Source: Odiellus spinosus (lineage: Eukaryota > Arthropoda > Arachnida > Opiliones > Phalangiidae). From it: DNA of 64,000 bases. This document shows, piece after piece, positions 1 through 13,700 of this stretch (positions are counted from its first letter, which is position 1; every line of letters begins with the position of its first letter). Both the position numbers and the translations under genes were made by a program. The notes under the pieces are model-generated. The model saw nothing but the letters and a program-made list of their open reading frames with translations, ran no database searches and was not told the DNA's origin. The stretch covers positions 1-64,000 of the forward strand of contig CAWUCO010000197.1 of the NCBI GenBank assembly GCA_963920705.1. The letters are read 5' to 3'.

Positions 1-3000
1 ATTGGCCATATTTTTCTTGTTTTTCAACGGATTTTTGAAAACTCTTATTATTTAGACTGTCCATTAATTGCTCTTTCGAATGACTTTGGTTTTGTCTAAA
101 TTGCAAAATTGTGAAAAATATAAAATTGGTTAAAATTAAGCAAAAACGCTTAAAATTCCAAGATTATTGGATTCAAATGGACACAAAACTTTTGAATTTT
201 AAGCGATTTAGACAAAATTAAGACCACTCGAAAGACCAAATTTTGGTCTATCTAAAAAACAATAGTTTTGGAAAATCCGTTGAAAAACAAGAAAAATATG
301 GCCAATTCTAGAAATCATACAATATCAAAATAGTCAAATTTCAGATTTTAAAAATTCGCTTTTTGATATTAGATGTTTTTTGAATTGTCCATATTTTCCA
401 TGTTTTTCAACGGATTTTCCAAAACTCTTGTTTTTTAGATAGACCAATATTTGCTCTTTCGAGTGGTCTTAATTTTGTCTAAATCGCTTAAAAATCAAAA
501 GTTTTGTGTCCATTTGAATCCAATAATCTTGGATTTTTAAGCGTTTTTGCTTAATTTTAACCAATTTTATATTTGTCACAATTTTGCAATTTAGACAAAA
601 CTAAAGTCATTCGAAAGAGCAATTAATGGACAGTCTAAATAATAAGAGTTTTCAAAAATCCGTTGAAAAACAAGAAAAATATGGCCAATTCAAGAAATCA
701 TAGAATATCAAAATAGTCAAATTTCAGATTTTCAAAATTCGCTTTTTGATATTTGATGTTTTTTGAATTGTCCATATTTTCCATGTTTTTCAACGGATTT
801 TTGAAAACTCTTATTATTTAAACTGTTCATTAATTGCTCTTTCGAATGACTTTGGTTTTGTCTAAATTGCAAAATTGTGACAAATATAAAATTGGTTAAA
901 ATTAAGCAAAAACGCTTAAAAATCCAAGATTATTGGATTCAAATGGACACAAAACTTTTGAATTTTAAGCGATTTAGACAAAATTAAGACCACTCGAAAG
1001 AGCAAATATTGGTTTATCTAAAAAACAAGAGTTTTGGAAAATACGTTGAAAAACATGGAAAATATGGACAATTCAAAAAACATCTAATATCAAAAAGCGA
1101 ATTTTGAAAATCTGAAATTTGACTATTTTGATATTGAATGATTTCTTGAATTGGCCATATTTTTCTTGTTTTTCAACGGATTTTTGAAAACTATTGTTTT
1201 TTAGATAGACCAATATTTGCTCTTTCGAGTGGTCTTAATTTTGTCTAAATCGCTTAAAAATCAAAGGTTTTGTGTCCATTTGAATCCAATAATCTTGGAT
1301 TTTTAAGCGTTTTTGCTTAATTTTAACCAATTTTATATTTGTCACAATTTTGCAATTTAGACAAAACCAAAGTCATTCGAAAGAGCAATTAATGGATAGT
1401 CTAAATAATAAGAGTTTTCAAAAATCCGTTGAAAAACAAGAAAAATATGGCCAATTCAAGAAATCATAGAGTATCAAAATAGTCAAATTTCAGATTTTCA
1501 AAATTCGCTTTTTGATATTAGATGTTTTTTGAATTGTCCATATTTTCCATGTTTTTCAACGGATTTTTGAAAACTCTTATTATTTAAACTGTCCATTAAT
1601 TGCTCTTTCGAATGACTTTGGTTTTGTCTAAATTGCAAAATTGTGACAAATATAAAATTGGTTAAAATTAAGCAAAAACGCTTAAAAATCCAAGATTATT
1701 GGATTCAAATGGACACAAAACTTTTGAATTTTAAGCGATTTAGACAAAATTAAGACCACTCGAAAGAGCAAATATTGGTCTATCTAAAAAACAAGAGTTT
1801 TGGAAAATCCGTTGAAAAACATGGAAAATATGGACAATTCAAAAAACATCTAATATCAAAAAGCGAATTTTGAAAATCTGAAATTTGACTATTTTGATAT
1901 TGTATGATTTCTTGAATTGGCCATATTTTTCTTGTTTTTCAACGGATTTTTGAAGACTATTGTTTTTTAGATAGACCAAAATTTTATCTTTCGAGTGGTC
2001 TTAATTTTGTCTAAATCGCTTAAAATTCAAAAGTTTTGTGTCCATTTGAATCCAATATTCTTGGATTTTTAAGCGTTTTTGCTTAATTTTAACCAATTTT
2101 ATATTTGTCACAATTTTGCAATTTAGACAAAACGAAAGTCATTCGAAAGAGCAATTAATGGACAGTCTAAATAATAAGAGTTTTCAAAAATCCGTTGAAA
2201 AACAAGAAAAATATGGCCAATTCAAGAAATCATAGAATATCAAAATAGTCAAATTTCAGATTTTCAAAATTCGCTTTTTGATATTAGATGTTTTTTGAAT
2301 TGTCCATATTTTCCATGTTTTTCAACGGATTTTTGAAAACTCTTATTATTTAAACTGTCCATTAATTGCTCTTTCGAATGACTTTGGTTTTGTCTAAATT
2401 GCAAAATTGTGACAAATATAAAATTGGTTAAAATTAAGCAAAAACGCTTAAAAATCCAAAATTATTGGATTCAAATGGACACAAAACTTTTGAATTTTAA
2501 GCGATTTAGACAAAATTAAGACCACTCGAAAGAGCAAATATTGGTCTATCTAAAAAACAAGAGTTTTGGAAAATCCGTTGAAAAACATGGAAAATATGGA
2601 CAATTCAAAAAACATCTAATATCAAAAAGCGAATTTTGAAAATCTGAATTTTGACTATTTTGATATTGTATGATTTCTTGAATTGGCCATATTTTTCTTG
2701 TTTTTCAACGGATTTTTGAAAACTATTGTTTTTTAGATAGACCAAAATTTGGTCTTTCGAGTGGTCTTAATTTTGTCTAAATCGCTTAAAATTCAAAAGT
2801 TTTGTGACCATTTGAATCCAATAATCTTGGATTTTTAAGCGTTTTTGCTTAATTTTAACCAATTTTATATTTGTCACAATTTTGCAATTTAGACAAAACC
2901 AAAGTCATTCGAAAGAGCAATTAATGGACAGTCTAAATAATAAGAGTTTTCAAAAATCCGTTGAAAAACAAGAAAAATATGGCCAATTCAAGAAATCATA

Positions 3001-3062
3001 CAATATCAAAATAGTCAAATTTCAGATTTTAAAAATTCGCTTTTTGATATTAGATGTTTTTT
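1..3062. repeat. Alternating-orientation satellite block
   Basis: L linkers lie near 160(+), 515(-), 925(+), 1285(-), 1695(+), 2055(-), 2460(+) and 2820(-), so neighbouring monomers are strictly inverted and form 766-bp inverted dimers. The first 400 bases match 3831 onward at a distance of 3830 bp (ten monomers), including the unusual caattctagaaatcatac in M at about 303 and 4133. Further in, the copies differ at several sites (for example actaaagtc at about 600 against acgaaagtc at about 4430). Confidence 0.9.
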
Positions 3063-3168
3063 GAATTGGCCATATTTTCCATGTTTTTCAACGGATTTTC
3101 CAAAACTATTGTTTTTTAGATAGACCAATATTTGCTCTTTCGAATGACTTTGGTTTTGTCTAAATTGC
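3063..3168 (-). repeat. Chimeric arm with X2 middle and X1 outer end
   Basis: This arm is exactly 106 bp. Its M-proximal two thirds read as inverted X2 (gattttccaaaactattg, then tagatagaccaatatttg), while its L-proximal end is inverted X1 (cgaatgactttggttttg). The switch lies in the shared stretch around tgctctttcga. Most chimeric arms in the window switch at the 18-bp core instead, so this is a rarer exchange point. Confidence 0.85.
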
Positions 3169-3447
3169 AAAATTGTGACAAATATAAAATTGGTTAAAAT
3201 TAAGCAAAAACGCTTAAAAATCCAAGATTATTGGATTAAAATGGACACAAAACTTTTGATTTTTAAGCGATTTAGACAAAATTAAGACCACTCGAAAGAC
3301 CAAATTTTGGTCTATCTAAAAAACAAGAGTTTTGGAAAATCCGTTGAAAAACATGGAAAATATGGACAATTCAAAAAACATCTAATATCAAAAAGCGAAT
3401 TTTAAAAATCTGAAATTTGACTATTTTGATATTCTATGATTTCTTGA

Positions 3448-4213
3448 ATTGGCCATATTTTTCTTGTTTTTCAACGGATTTTTGAAAACTCTTATTATTT
3501 AGACTGTCCATTAATTGCTCTTTCGAATGACTTTGGTTTTGTCTAAATTGCAAAATTGTGAAAAATATAAAATTGGTTAAAATTAAGCAAAAACGCTTAA
3601 AATTCCAAGATTATTGGATTCAAATGGACACAAAACTTTTGAATTTTAAGCGATTTAGACAAAATTAAGACCACTCGAAAGACCAAATTTTGGTCTATCT
3701 AAAAAACAAGAGTTTTGGAAAATCCGTTGAAAAACATGGAAAATATGGACAATTCAAAAAACATCTAATATCAAAAAGCGAATTTTAAAAATCTGAAATT
3801 TGACTATTTTGATATTCTATGATTTCTTGAATTGGCCATATTTTTCTTGTTTTTCAACGGATTTTTGAAAACTCTTATTATTTAGACTGTCCATTAATTG
3901 CTCTTTCGAATGACTTTGGTTTTGTCTAAATTGCAAAATTGTGAAAAATATAAAATTGGTTAAAATTAAGCAAAAACGCTTAAAATTCCAAGATTATTGG
4001 ATTCAAATGGACACAAAACTTTTGAATTTTAAGCGATTTAGACAAAATTAAGACCACTCGAAAGACCAAATTTTGGTCTATCTAAAAAACAATAGTTTTG
4101 GAAAATCCGTTGAAAAACAAGAAAAATATGGCCAATTCTAGAAATCATACAATATCAAAATAGTCAAATTTCAGATTTTAAAAATTCGCTTTTTGATATT
4201 AGATGTTTTTTGA
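3448..4213 (+). repeat. Two direct 383-bp monomers
   Basis: The motif gaattggccat and its following arm recur at 3447 and 3830, exactly 383 bp apart. L linkers near 3225, 3610 and 3990 are all plus. The two monomers share private variants: gtgaaaaatataaaattgg instead of gtgacaaatat, and cttaaaattccaag instead of cttaaaaatccaag. This is a recent unequal duplication of one monomer. The segment from about 3.2 kb resembles 11.65-12.2 kb, sharing ttggattaaaatggac at 3231 and 11656. Confidence 0.88.
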
Positions 4214-6126
4214 ATTGTCCATATTTTCCATGTTTTTCAACGGATTTTCCAAAACTCTTGTTTTTTAGATAGACCAATATTTGCTCTTTCGAGTGGTCTT
4301 AATTTTGTCTAAATCGCTTAAAAATCAAAAGTTTTGTGTCCATTTGAATCCAATAATCTTGGATTTTTAAGCGTTTTTGCTTAGTTTTAACCAATTTTAT
4401 ATTTGTCACAATTTTGCAATTTAGACAAAACGAAAGTCATTCGAAAGAGCAATTAATGGACAGTCTAAATAATAAGAGTTTTCAAAAATCCGTTGAAAAA
4501 CAAGAAAAATATGGCCAATTCAAGAAATCATAGAATATCAAAATAGTCAAATTTCAGATTTTCAAAATTCGCTTTTTGATATTAGATGTTTTTTGAATTG
4601 TCCATATTTTCCATGTTTTTCAACGGATTTTTGAAAACTCTTATTATTTAAACTGTCCATTAATTGCTCTTTCGAATGACTTTGGTTTTGTCTAAATTGC
4701 AAAATTGTGACAAATATAAAATTGGTTAAAATTAAGCAAAAACGCTTAAAAATCCAAGATTATTGGATTCAAATGGACACAAAACTTTTGAATTTTAAGC
4801 GATTTAGACAAAATTAAGACCACTCGAAAGAGCAAGTATTGGTCTATCTAAAAAACAAGAGTTTTGGAAAATCCGTTGAAAAACATGGAAAATATGGACA
4901 ATTCAAAAAACATCTAATATCAAAAAGCGAATTTTGAAAATCTGAAATTTGACTATTTTGATATTGTATGATTTTTGAATTGGCCATATTTTTCTTGTTT
5001 TTCAACGGATTTTTGAAAACTATTGTTTTTTAGATAGACGAAAATTTGGTCTTTCGAGTGGTCTTAATTTTGTCTAAATCGCTTAAAATTCAAAAGTTTT
5101 GTGTCCATTTGAATCCAATAATCTTGGATTTTTAAGCGTTTTTGCTTAATTTTAACCAATTTTATATTTGTCACAATTTTGCAATTTAGACAAAACGAAA
5201 GTCATTCGAAAGAGCAATTAATGGACAGTCTAAATAATAAGAGTTTTCAAAAATCCGTTGAAAAACAAGAAAAATATGGCCAATTCAAGAAATCATAGAA
5301 TATCAAAATAGTCAAATTTCAGATTTTCAAAATTCGCTTTTTGATATTAGATGTTTTTTGAATTGTCCATATTTTCCATGTTTTTCAACGGATTTTTGAA
5401 AACTCTTATTATTTAAACTGTCCATTAATTGCTCTTTCGAATGACTTTGGTTTTGTCTAAATTGCAAAATTGTGACAAATATAAAATTGGTTAAAATTAA
5501 GCAAAAACGCTTAAAAATCCAAGATTATTGGATTCAAATGGACACAAAACTTTTGAATTTTAAGCGATTTAGACAAAATTAAGACCACTCGAAAGAGCAA
5601 ATATTGGTCTATCTAAAAAACAAGAGTTTTGGAAAATCCGTTGAAAAACATGGAAAATATGGACAATTCAAAAAACATCTAATATCAAAAAGCGAATTTT
5701 GAAAATCTGAAATTTGACTATTTTGATATTGTATGATTTTTGAATTGGCCATATTTTTCTTGTTTTTCAACGGATTTTTGAAAACTATTGTTTTTTAGAT
5801 AGACCAAAATTTGGTCTTTCGAGTGGTCTTAATTTTGTCTAAATCGCTTAAAATTCAAAAGTTTTGTGTCCATTTGAATCCAATAATCTTGGATTTTTAA
5901 GCGTTTTTGCTTAATTTTAACCAATTTTATATTTGTCACAATTTTGCAATTTAGACAAAACGAAAGTCATTCGAAAGAGCAATTAATGGACAGTCTATAT
6001 AATAAGAGTTTTCAAAAATCCGTTGAAAAACAAGAAAAATATGGCCAATTCAAGAAATCATAGAATATCAAAATAGTCAAATTTCAGATTTTCAAAATTC
6101 GCTTTTTGATATTAGATGTTTTTTGA
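3831..6126. repeat. Higher-order repeat A, copy 1 (2296 bp, six monomers)
   Basis: L linkers near 3990(+), 4347(-), 4757(+), 5113(-), 5525(+) and 5878(-) make three inverted dimers. Private markers recur 2296 bp later: caattctagaaatc, gcttagttttaacc at about 4380, agcaagtattgg at 4831, tagacgaaaatttgg at 5035 and cagtctatataataag at about 5990. Two sites read gatttttgaattgg where gatttcttgaattgg is usual. Each loses one base, which explains 2296 rather than 6 x 383 = 2298. Confidence 0.93.
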
Positions 6127-8422
6127 ATTGGCCATATTTTTCTTGTTTTTCAACGGATTTTTGAAAACTCTTATTATTTAGACTGTCCATTAATTGCTCT
6201 TTCGAATGACTTTGGTTTTGTCTAAATTGCAAAATTGTGAAAAATATAAAATTGGTTAAAATTAAGCAAAAACGCTTAAAATTCCAAGATTATTGGATTC
6301 AAATGGACACAAAACTTTTGAATTTTAAGCGATTTAGACAAAATTAAGACCACTCGAAAGACCAAATTTTGGTCTATCTAAAAAACAATAGTTTTGGAAA
6401 ATCCGTTGAAAAACAAGAAAAATATGGCCAATTCTAGAAATCATACAATATCAAAATAGTCAAATTTCAGATTTTAAAAATTCGCTTTTTGATATTAGAT
6501 GTTTTTTGAATTGTCCATATTTTCCATGTTTTTCAACGGATTTTCCAAAACTCTTGTTTTTTAGATAGACCAATATTTGCTCTTTCGAGTGGTCTTAATT
6601 TTGTCTAAATCGCTTAAAAATCAAAAGTTTTGTGTCCATTTGAATCCAATAATCTTGGATTTTTAAGCGTTTTTGCTTAGTTTTAACCAATTTTATATTT
6701 GTCACAATTTTGCAATTTAGACAAAACGAAAGTCATTCGAAAGAGCAATTAATGGACAGTCTAAATAATAAGAGTTTTCAAAAATCCGTTGAAAAACAAG
6801 AAAAATATGGCCAATTCAAGAAATCATAGAATATCAAAATAGTCAAATTTCAGATTTTCAAAATTCGCTTTTTGATATTAGATGTTTTTTGAATTGTCCA
6901 TATTTTCCATGTTTTTCAACGGATTTTTGAAAACTCTTATTATTTAAACTGTCCATTAATTGCTCTTTCGAATGACTTTGGTTTTGTCTAAATTGCAAAA
7001 TTGTGACAAATATAAAATTGGTTAAAATTAAGCAAAAACGCTTAAAAATCCAAGATTATTGGATTCAAATGGACACAAAACTTTTGAATTTTAAGCGATT
7101 TAGACAAAATTAAGACCACTCGAAAGAGCAAGTATTGGTCTATCTAAAAAACAAGAGTTTTGGAAAATCCGTTGAAAAACATGGAAAATATGGACAATTC
7201 AAAAAACATCTAATATCAAAAAGCGAATTTTGAAAATCTGAAATTTGACTATTTTGATATTGTATGATTTTTGAATTGGCCATATTTTTCTTGTTTTTCA
7301 ACGGATTTTTGAAAACTATTGTTTTTTAGATAGACGAAAATTTGGTCTTTCGAGTGGTCTTAATTTTGTCTAAATCGCTTAAAATTCAAAAGTTTTGTGT
7401 CCATTTGAATCCAATAATCTTGGATTTTTAAGCGTTTTTGCTTAATTTTAACCAATTTTATATTTGTCACAATTTTGCAATTTAGACAAAACGAAAGTCA
7501 TTCGAAAGAGCAATTAATGGACAGTCTAAATAATAAGAGTTTTCAAAAATCCGTTGAAAAACAAGAAAAATATGGCCAATTCAAGAAATCATAGAATATC
7601 AAAATAGTCAAATTTCAGATTTTCAAAATTCGCTTTTTGATATTAGATGTTTTTTGAATTGTCCATATTTTCCATGTTTTTCAACGGATTTTTGAAAACT
7701 CTTATTATTTAAACTGTCCATTAATTGCTCTTTCGAATGACTTTGGTTTTGTCTAAATTGCAAAATTGTGACAAATATAAAATTGGTTAAAATTAAGCAA
7801 AAACGCTTAAAAATCCAAGATTATTGGATTCAAATGGACACAAAACTTTTGAATTTTAAGCGATTTAGACAAAATTAAGACCACTCGAAAGAGCAAATAT
7901 TGGTCTATCTAAAAAACAAGAGTTTTGGAAAATCCGTTGAAAAACATGGAAAATATGGACAATTCAAAAAACATCTAATATCAAAAAGCGAATTTTGAAA
8001 ATCTGAAATTTGACTATTTTGATATTGTATGATTTTTGAATTGGCCATATTTTTCTTGTTTTTCAACGGATTTTTGAAAACTATTGTTTTTTAGATAGAC
8101 CAAAATTTGGTCTTTCGAGTGGTCTTAATTTTGTCTAAATCGCTTAAAATTCAAAAGTTTTGTGTCCATTTGAATCCAATAATCTTGGATTTTTAAGCGT
8201 TTTTGCTTAATTTTAACCAATTTTATATTTGTCACAATTTTGCAATTTAGACAAAACGAAAGTCATTCGAAAGAGCAATTAATGGACAGTCTATATAATA
8301 AGAGTTTTCAAAAATCCGTTGAAAAACAAGAAAAATATGGCCAATTCAAGAAATCATAGAATATCAAAATAGTCAAATTTCAGATTTTCAAAATTCGCTT
8401 TTTGATATTAGATGTTTTTTGA
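6127..8422. repeat. Higher-order repeat A, copy 2 (2296 bp)
   Basis: This copy repeats 3831-6126 with the same six monomers in the same alternating order. Shared markers include agcaagtattgg at 7127, tagacgaaaatttgg at 7331, gcttagttttaacc at about 6676 and cagtctatataataag at about 8287. The two copies look nearly identical, so this amplification is young compared with the divergence between unrelated monomers in the window. Confidence 0.93.
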
Positions 8423-10715
8423 ATTGGCCATATTTTTCTTGTTTTTCAACGGATTTTTGAAAACTCTTATTATTTAGACTGTCCATTAATTGCTCTTTCG
8501 AATGACTTTGGTTTTGTCTAAATTGCAAAATTGTGAAAAATATAAAATTGGTTAAAATTAAGCAAAAACGCTTAAAAATCCAAGATTATTGGATTCAAAT
8601 GGACACAAAACTTTTGAATTTTAAGCGATTTAGACAAAATTAAGACCACTCGAAAGACCAAATTTTGGTCTATCTAAAAAACAATAGTTTTGGAAAATCC
8701 GTTGAAAAACAAGAAAAATATGGCCAATTCTAGAAATCATACAATATCAAAATAGTCAAATTTCAGATTTTAAAAATTCGCTTTTTGATATTAGATGTTT
8801 TTTGAATTGTCCATATTTTCCATGTTTTTCAACGGATTTTCCAAAACTCTTGTTTTTTAGATAGACCAATATTTGCTCTTTCGAGTGGTCTTAATTTTGT
8901 CTAAATCGCTTAAAAATCAAAAGTTTTGTGTCCATTTGAATCCAATAATCTTGGATTTTTAAGCGTTTTTGCTTAATTTTAACCAATTTTATATTTGTCA
9001 CAATTTTGCAATTTAGACAAAACCAAAGTCATTCGAAAGAGCAATTAATGGATAGTCTAAATAATAAGAGTTTTCAAAAATCCGTTGAAAAACAAGAAAA
9101 ATATGGCCAATTCAAGAAATCATAGAATATCAAAATAGTCAAATTTCAGATTTTCAAAATTCGCTTTTTGATATTAGATGTTTTTTGAATTGTCCATATT
9201 TTCCATGTTTTTCAACGGATTTTTGAAAACTCTTATTATTTAAACTGTCCATTAATTGCTCTTTCGAATGACTTTGGTTTTGTCTAAATTGCAAAATTGT
9301 GACAAATATAAAATTGGTTAAAATTAAGCAAAAACGCTTAAAAATCCAAGATTATTGGATTCAAATGGACACAAAACTTTTGAATTTTAAGCGATTTAGA
9401 CAAAATTAAGACCACTCGAAAGAGCAAATATTGGTCTATCTAAAAAACAAGAGTTTTGGAAAATCCGTTGAAAAACATGGAAAATATGGACAATTCAAAA
9501 AACATCTAATATCAAAAAGCGAATTTTGAAAATCTGAAATTTGACTATTTTGATATTGTATGATTTCTTGAATTGGCCATATTTTTCTTGTTTTTCAACG
9601 GATTTTTGAAAACTATTGTTTTTTAGATAGACGAAAATTTGGTCTTTCGAGTGGTCTTAATTTTGTCTAAATCGCTTAAAATTCAAAAGTTTTGTGTCCA
9701 TTTGAATCCAATAATCTTGGATTTTTAAGCGTTTTTGCTTAATTTTAACCAATTTTATATTTGTCACAATTTTGCAATTTAGACAAAACGAAAGTCATTC
9801 GAAAGAGCAATTAATGGACAGTCTAAATAATAAGAGTTTTCAAAAATCCGTTGAAAAACAAGAAAAATATGGCCAATTCAAGAAATCATAGAATATCAAA
9901 ATAGTCAAATTTCAGATTTTCAAAATTCGCTTTTTGATATTAGATGTTTTTTGAATTGTCCATATTTTCCATGTTTTTCAACGGATTTTTGAAAACTCTT
10001 ATTATTTAAACTGTCCATTAATTGCTCTTTCGAATGACTTTGGTTTTGTCTAAATTGCAAAATTGTGACAAATATAAAATTGGTTAAAATTAAGCAAAAA
10101 CGCTTAAAAATCCAAGATTATTGGATTCAAATGGACACAAAACTTTTGAATTTTAAGCGATTTAGACAAAATTAAGACCACTCGAAAGAGCAAATATTGG
10201 TCTATCTAAAAAACAAGAGTTTTGGAAAATCCGTTGAAAAACATGGAAAATATGGACAATTCAAAAAACATCTAATATCAAAAAGCGAATTTTGAAAATC
10301 TGAAATTTGACTATTTTGATATTGTATGATTTTTGAATTGGCCATATTTTTCTTGTTTTTCAACGGATTTTTGAAAACTATTGTTTTTTAGATAGACCAA
10401 AATTTGGTCTTTCGAGTGGCCTTAATTTTGTCTAAATCGCTTAAAATTCAAAAGTTTTGTGTCCATTTGAATCCAATAATCTTGGATTTTTAAGCGTTTT
10501 TGCTTAATTTTAACCAATTTTATATTTTCACAATTTTGCAATTTAGACAAAACGAAAGTCATTCGAAAGAGCAATTAATGGACAGTCTAAATAATAAGAG
10601 TTTTCAAAAATCCGTTGAAAAACAAGAAAAATATGGCCAATTCAAGAAATCATAGAATATCAAAATAGTCAAATTTCAGATTTTCAAAATTCGCTTTTTG
10701 ATATTAGATGTTTTT
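8423..10715. repeat. Higher-order repeat A, diverged third copy
   Basis: It keeps the order and several markers of the hexamer (caattctagaaatc near 8729, tagacgaaaatttgg at 9628, gatttttgaattgg at about 10328). Other markers are lost: 9050 reads ggatagtctaaat, 8972 reads gcttaatttt and about 10587 reads cagtctaaat. Restored cttgaattgg near 9568 puts later markers at 2297 instead of 2296. Homology to the hexamer fades near 10,715. The end coordinate is approximate. Confidence 0.8.
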
Positions 10716-13700
10716 TGAATTGTCCATATTTTCCATGTTTTTCAACGGATTTTTGAAAACTCTTATTATTTAAACTGTCCATTAATTGCATTTTCGAATG
10801 ACTTTGGTTTTGTCTAAATTGCAAAATTGTGACAAATATAAAATTGGTTAAAATTAAGCAAAAACGCTTAAAAATCCAAGATTATTGGATTCAAATGGAC
10901 ACAAAACTTTTGAATTTTAAGCGATTTAGACAAAATTAAGACCACTCGAAAGAGCAAATATTGGTCTATCTAAAAAACAAGAGTTTTGGAAAATCCGTTG
11001 AAAAACATGGAAAATATGGACAATTCAAAAAACATCTAATATCAAAAAGCGAATTTTGAAAATCTGAAATTTGACTATTTTGATATTGTATGATTTCTTG
11101 AATTGGCCATATTTTTCTTGTTTTTCAACGGATTTTTGAAAACTATTGTTTTTTAGATAGACCAAAATTTGGTCTTTCGAGTGGTCTTAATTTTGTCTAA
11201 ATCGCTTAAAATTCAAAAGTTTTGTGTCCATTTGAATCCAATAATGTTGGATTTTTAAGCGTTTTTGCTTAATTTTAACCAATTTTATATTTGTCACAAT
11301 TTTGCAATTTAGACAAAACGAAAGTCATTCGAAAGAGCAATTAATGGACAGTCTAAATAATAAGAGTTTTCAAAAATCCGTTGAAAAACAAGAAAAATAT
11401 GGCCAATTCAAGAAATCATAGAATATCAAAATAGTTAAATTTCAGATTTTCAAAATTCGCTTTTTGATATTAGATGTTTTTTGAATTGTCCATATTTTCC
11501 ATGTTTTTAAACGGATTTTTGAAAATACTTATTATTTAAACTGTCCATTAATTGCTCTTTCGAATGACTTTGGTTATGTCTAAATTGCAAAATTGTGACA
11601 AATATAAAATTGGTTAAAATTAAGCAAAAACGCTTAAAAATCCAAGATTATTGGATTAAAATGGACACAAAACTTTTGATTTTTAAGCGATTTAGACAAA
11701 ATTAAGACCACTCGAAAGACCAAATTTTGGTCTATCTAAAAAACAAGAGTTTTGGAAAATCCGTTGAAAAACATGGAAAATATGGACTTATCAAAAAACA
11801 TCTAATATCAAAAAGCGAATTTTGAAAATCTGAAATTTGACTATTTTGATATTCTATGATTTCTTGAATTGGCCATATTTTTCTTGTTTTTCAACGGATT
11901 TTTGAAAACTCTTATTATTTAGACTGTCCATTAATTGCTCTTTCGAATGACTTTGGTTTTGTCTAAATTGCCAAAACTTGACAAATATAAAATTGGTTAA
12001 AATTAAGCAAAAACGCTTAAAAATCCAAGATTATTGGATTCAAATGGACACAAAACTTTTGAATTTTAAGCGATTTAGACAAAATTAAGACCACTCGAAA
12101 GACCAAATTTTGGTCTATCTAAAAAACAATAGTTTTGGAAAATCCGTTGAAAAACAAGAAAAATATGGCCAATTCTAGAAATCATACAATATCAAAATAG
12201 TCAAATTTCAGATTTTAAAAATTCGCTTTTTGATATTAGATGTTTTTTGAATTGTCCATATTTTCCATGTTTTTCAACGGATTTTCCAAAACTCTTGTTT
12301 TTTAGATAGACCAATATTTGCTCTTTCGAGTGGTCTTAATTTTGTCTAAATCGCTTAAAAATCAAAAGTTTTGTGTCCATTTGAATCCAATAATCTTGGA
12401 TTTTTAAGCGTTTTTGCTTTATTTTAACCAATTTTATATTTGTCACAATTTTGCAATTTAGAGAAAACCAAAGTCATTCGAAAGAGCAATTAATGGACAG
12501 TTTAAATAATAAGAGTTTTCAAAAATCCGTTGAAAAACATGGAAAATATGAACAATTCAAAAAACATCTAATATCAAAAAGCGAATTTTGAAAATCTGAA
12601 ATTTGACTATTTTGATATTGTATGATTTCTTGAATTGGCCATATTTTTCTTGTTTTTCAACGGATTTTTGAAAACTCTTATTATTTAGACTGTCCATTAA
12701 TTGCTCTTTCGAATGACTTTGGTTTTGTCTAAATTGCAAAATTGTGACAAATATAAAATTGGTTAAAATTAAGCAAAAACGCTTAAAAATCCAAGATTAT
12801 TGGATTCAAATGGACACAAAACTTTTGAATTTTAAGCGATTTAGACAAAATTAAGACCACTCGAAAGACCAAATTTTGGTCTATCTAAAAAACAATAGTT
12901 TTGGAAAATCCGTTGAAAAACATGGAAAATATGGACAATTCAAAAAACATCTAATATCAAAAAGCGAATTTTTAAAATCTGGAATTTGACTATTTTGATA
13001 TTGTATGATTTCTTGAATTGGCCATATTTTTCTTGTTTTTCAACGGTTTTTCCAAAACTATTGTTTTTTAGATAGACCAAAATTTGGTCTTTCGAGTGGT
13101 CTTAATTTTGTCTAAATCGCTTAAAATTCAAAAGTTTTGTGTCCATTTGAATCCAATAATCTTGGATTTTTAAGCGTTTTTGCTTAATTTTAACCAATTT
13201 TATATTTGTCACAATTTTGCAATTTAGACAAAACCAAAGTCATTCGAAAGAGCAATTAATGGACAGTCTAAATAATAAGATTTTCAAAAATCCGTTGAAA
13301 AACAAGAAAAATATGGCCAATTCAAGAAATCATTGAATATCAAAATAGTCAAATTTCAGATTTTCAAAATTCGCTTTTTGATATTAGATGTTTTTTGAAT
13401 TGTCCATATTTTCCATGTTTTTCAACGGATTTTTGAAAACTCTTATTATTTAAACTGTCCATTAATTGATCTTTCGAATGACTTTGGTTTTGTCTAAATT
13501 GCAAAATTGTGACAAATATAAAATTGGTTAAAATTAAGCAAAAACGCTTAAAAATCCAAGATTATTGGATTCAAATGGACACAAAACTTTTGAATTTTAA
13601 GCGATTTAGACAAAATTAAGACCACTCGAAAGACCAAATTTTGGTCTATCTAAAAAACAATAGTTTTGGAAAATCCGTTGAAAAACAAGAAAAATATGGC

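Noticed and set aside
2882-3064. Recurrent 60-codon open reading frames (also for example 12557-12739, 34443-34625, 50525-50707, 55119-55301), one per some X1-M segments
   Set aside because: They start at TTG, not ATG, and consist of X1 plus M. Many equivalent copies are stopped by TAG at the atacaat/atagaat site, and the frames occur on both strands following repeat orientation. There is no coding bias, domain or conservation of the reading frame, so they follow from the repeat.
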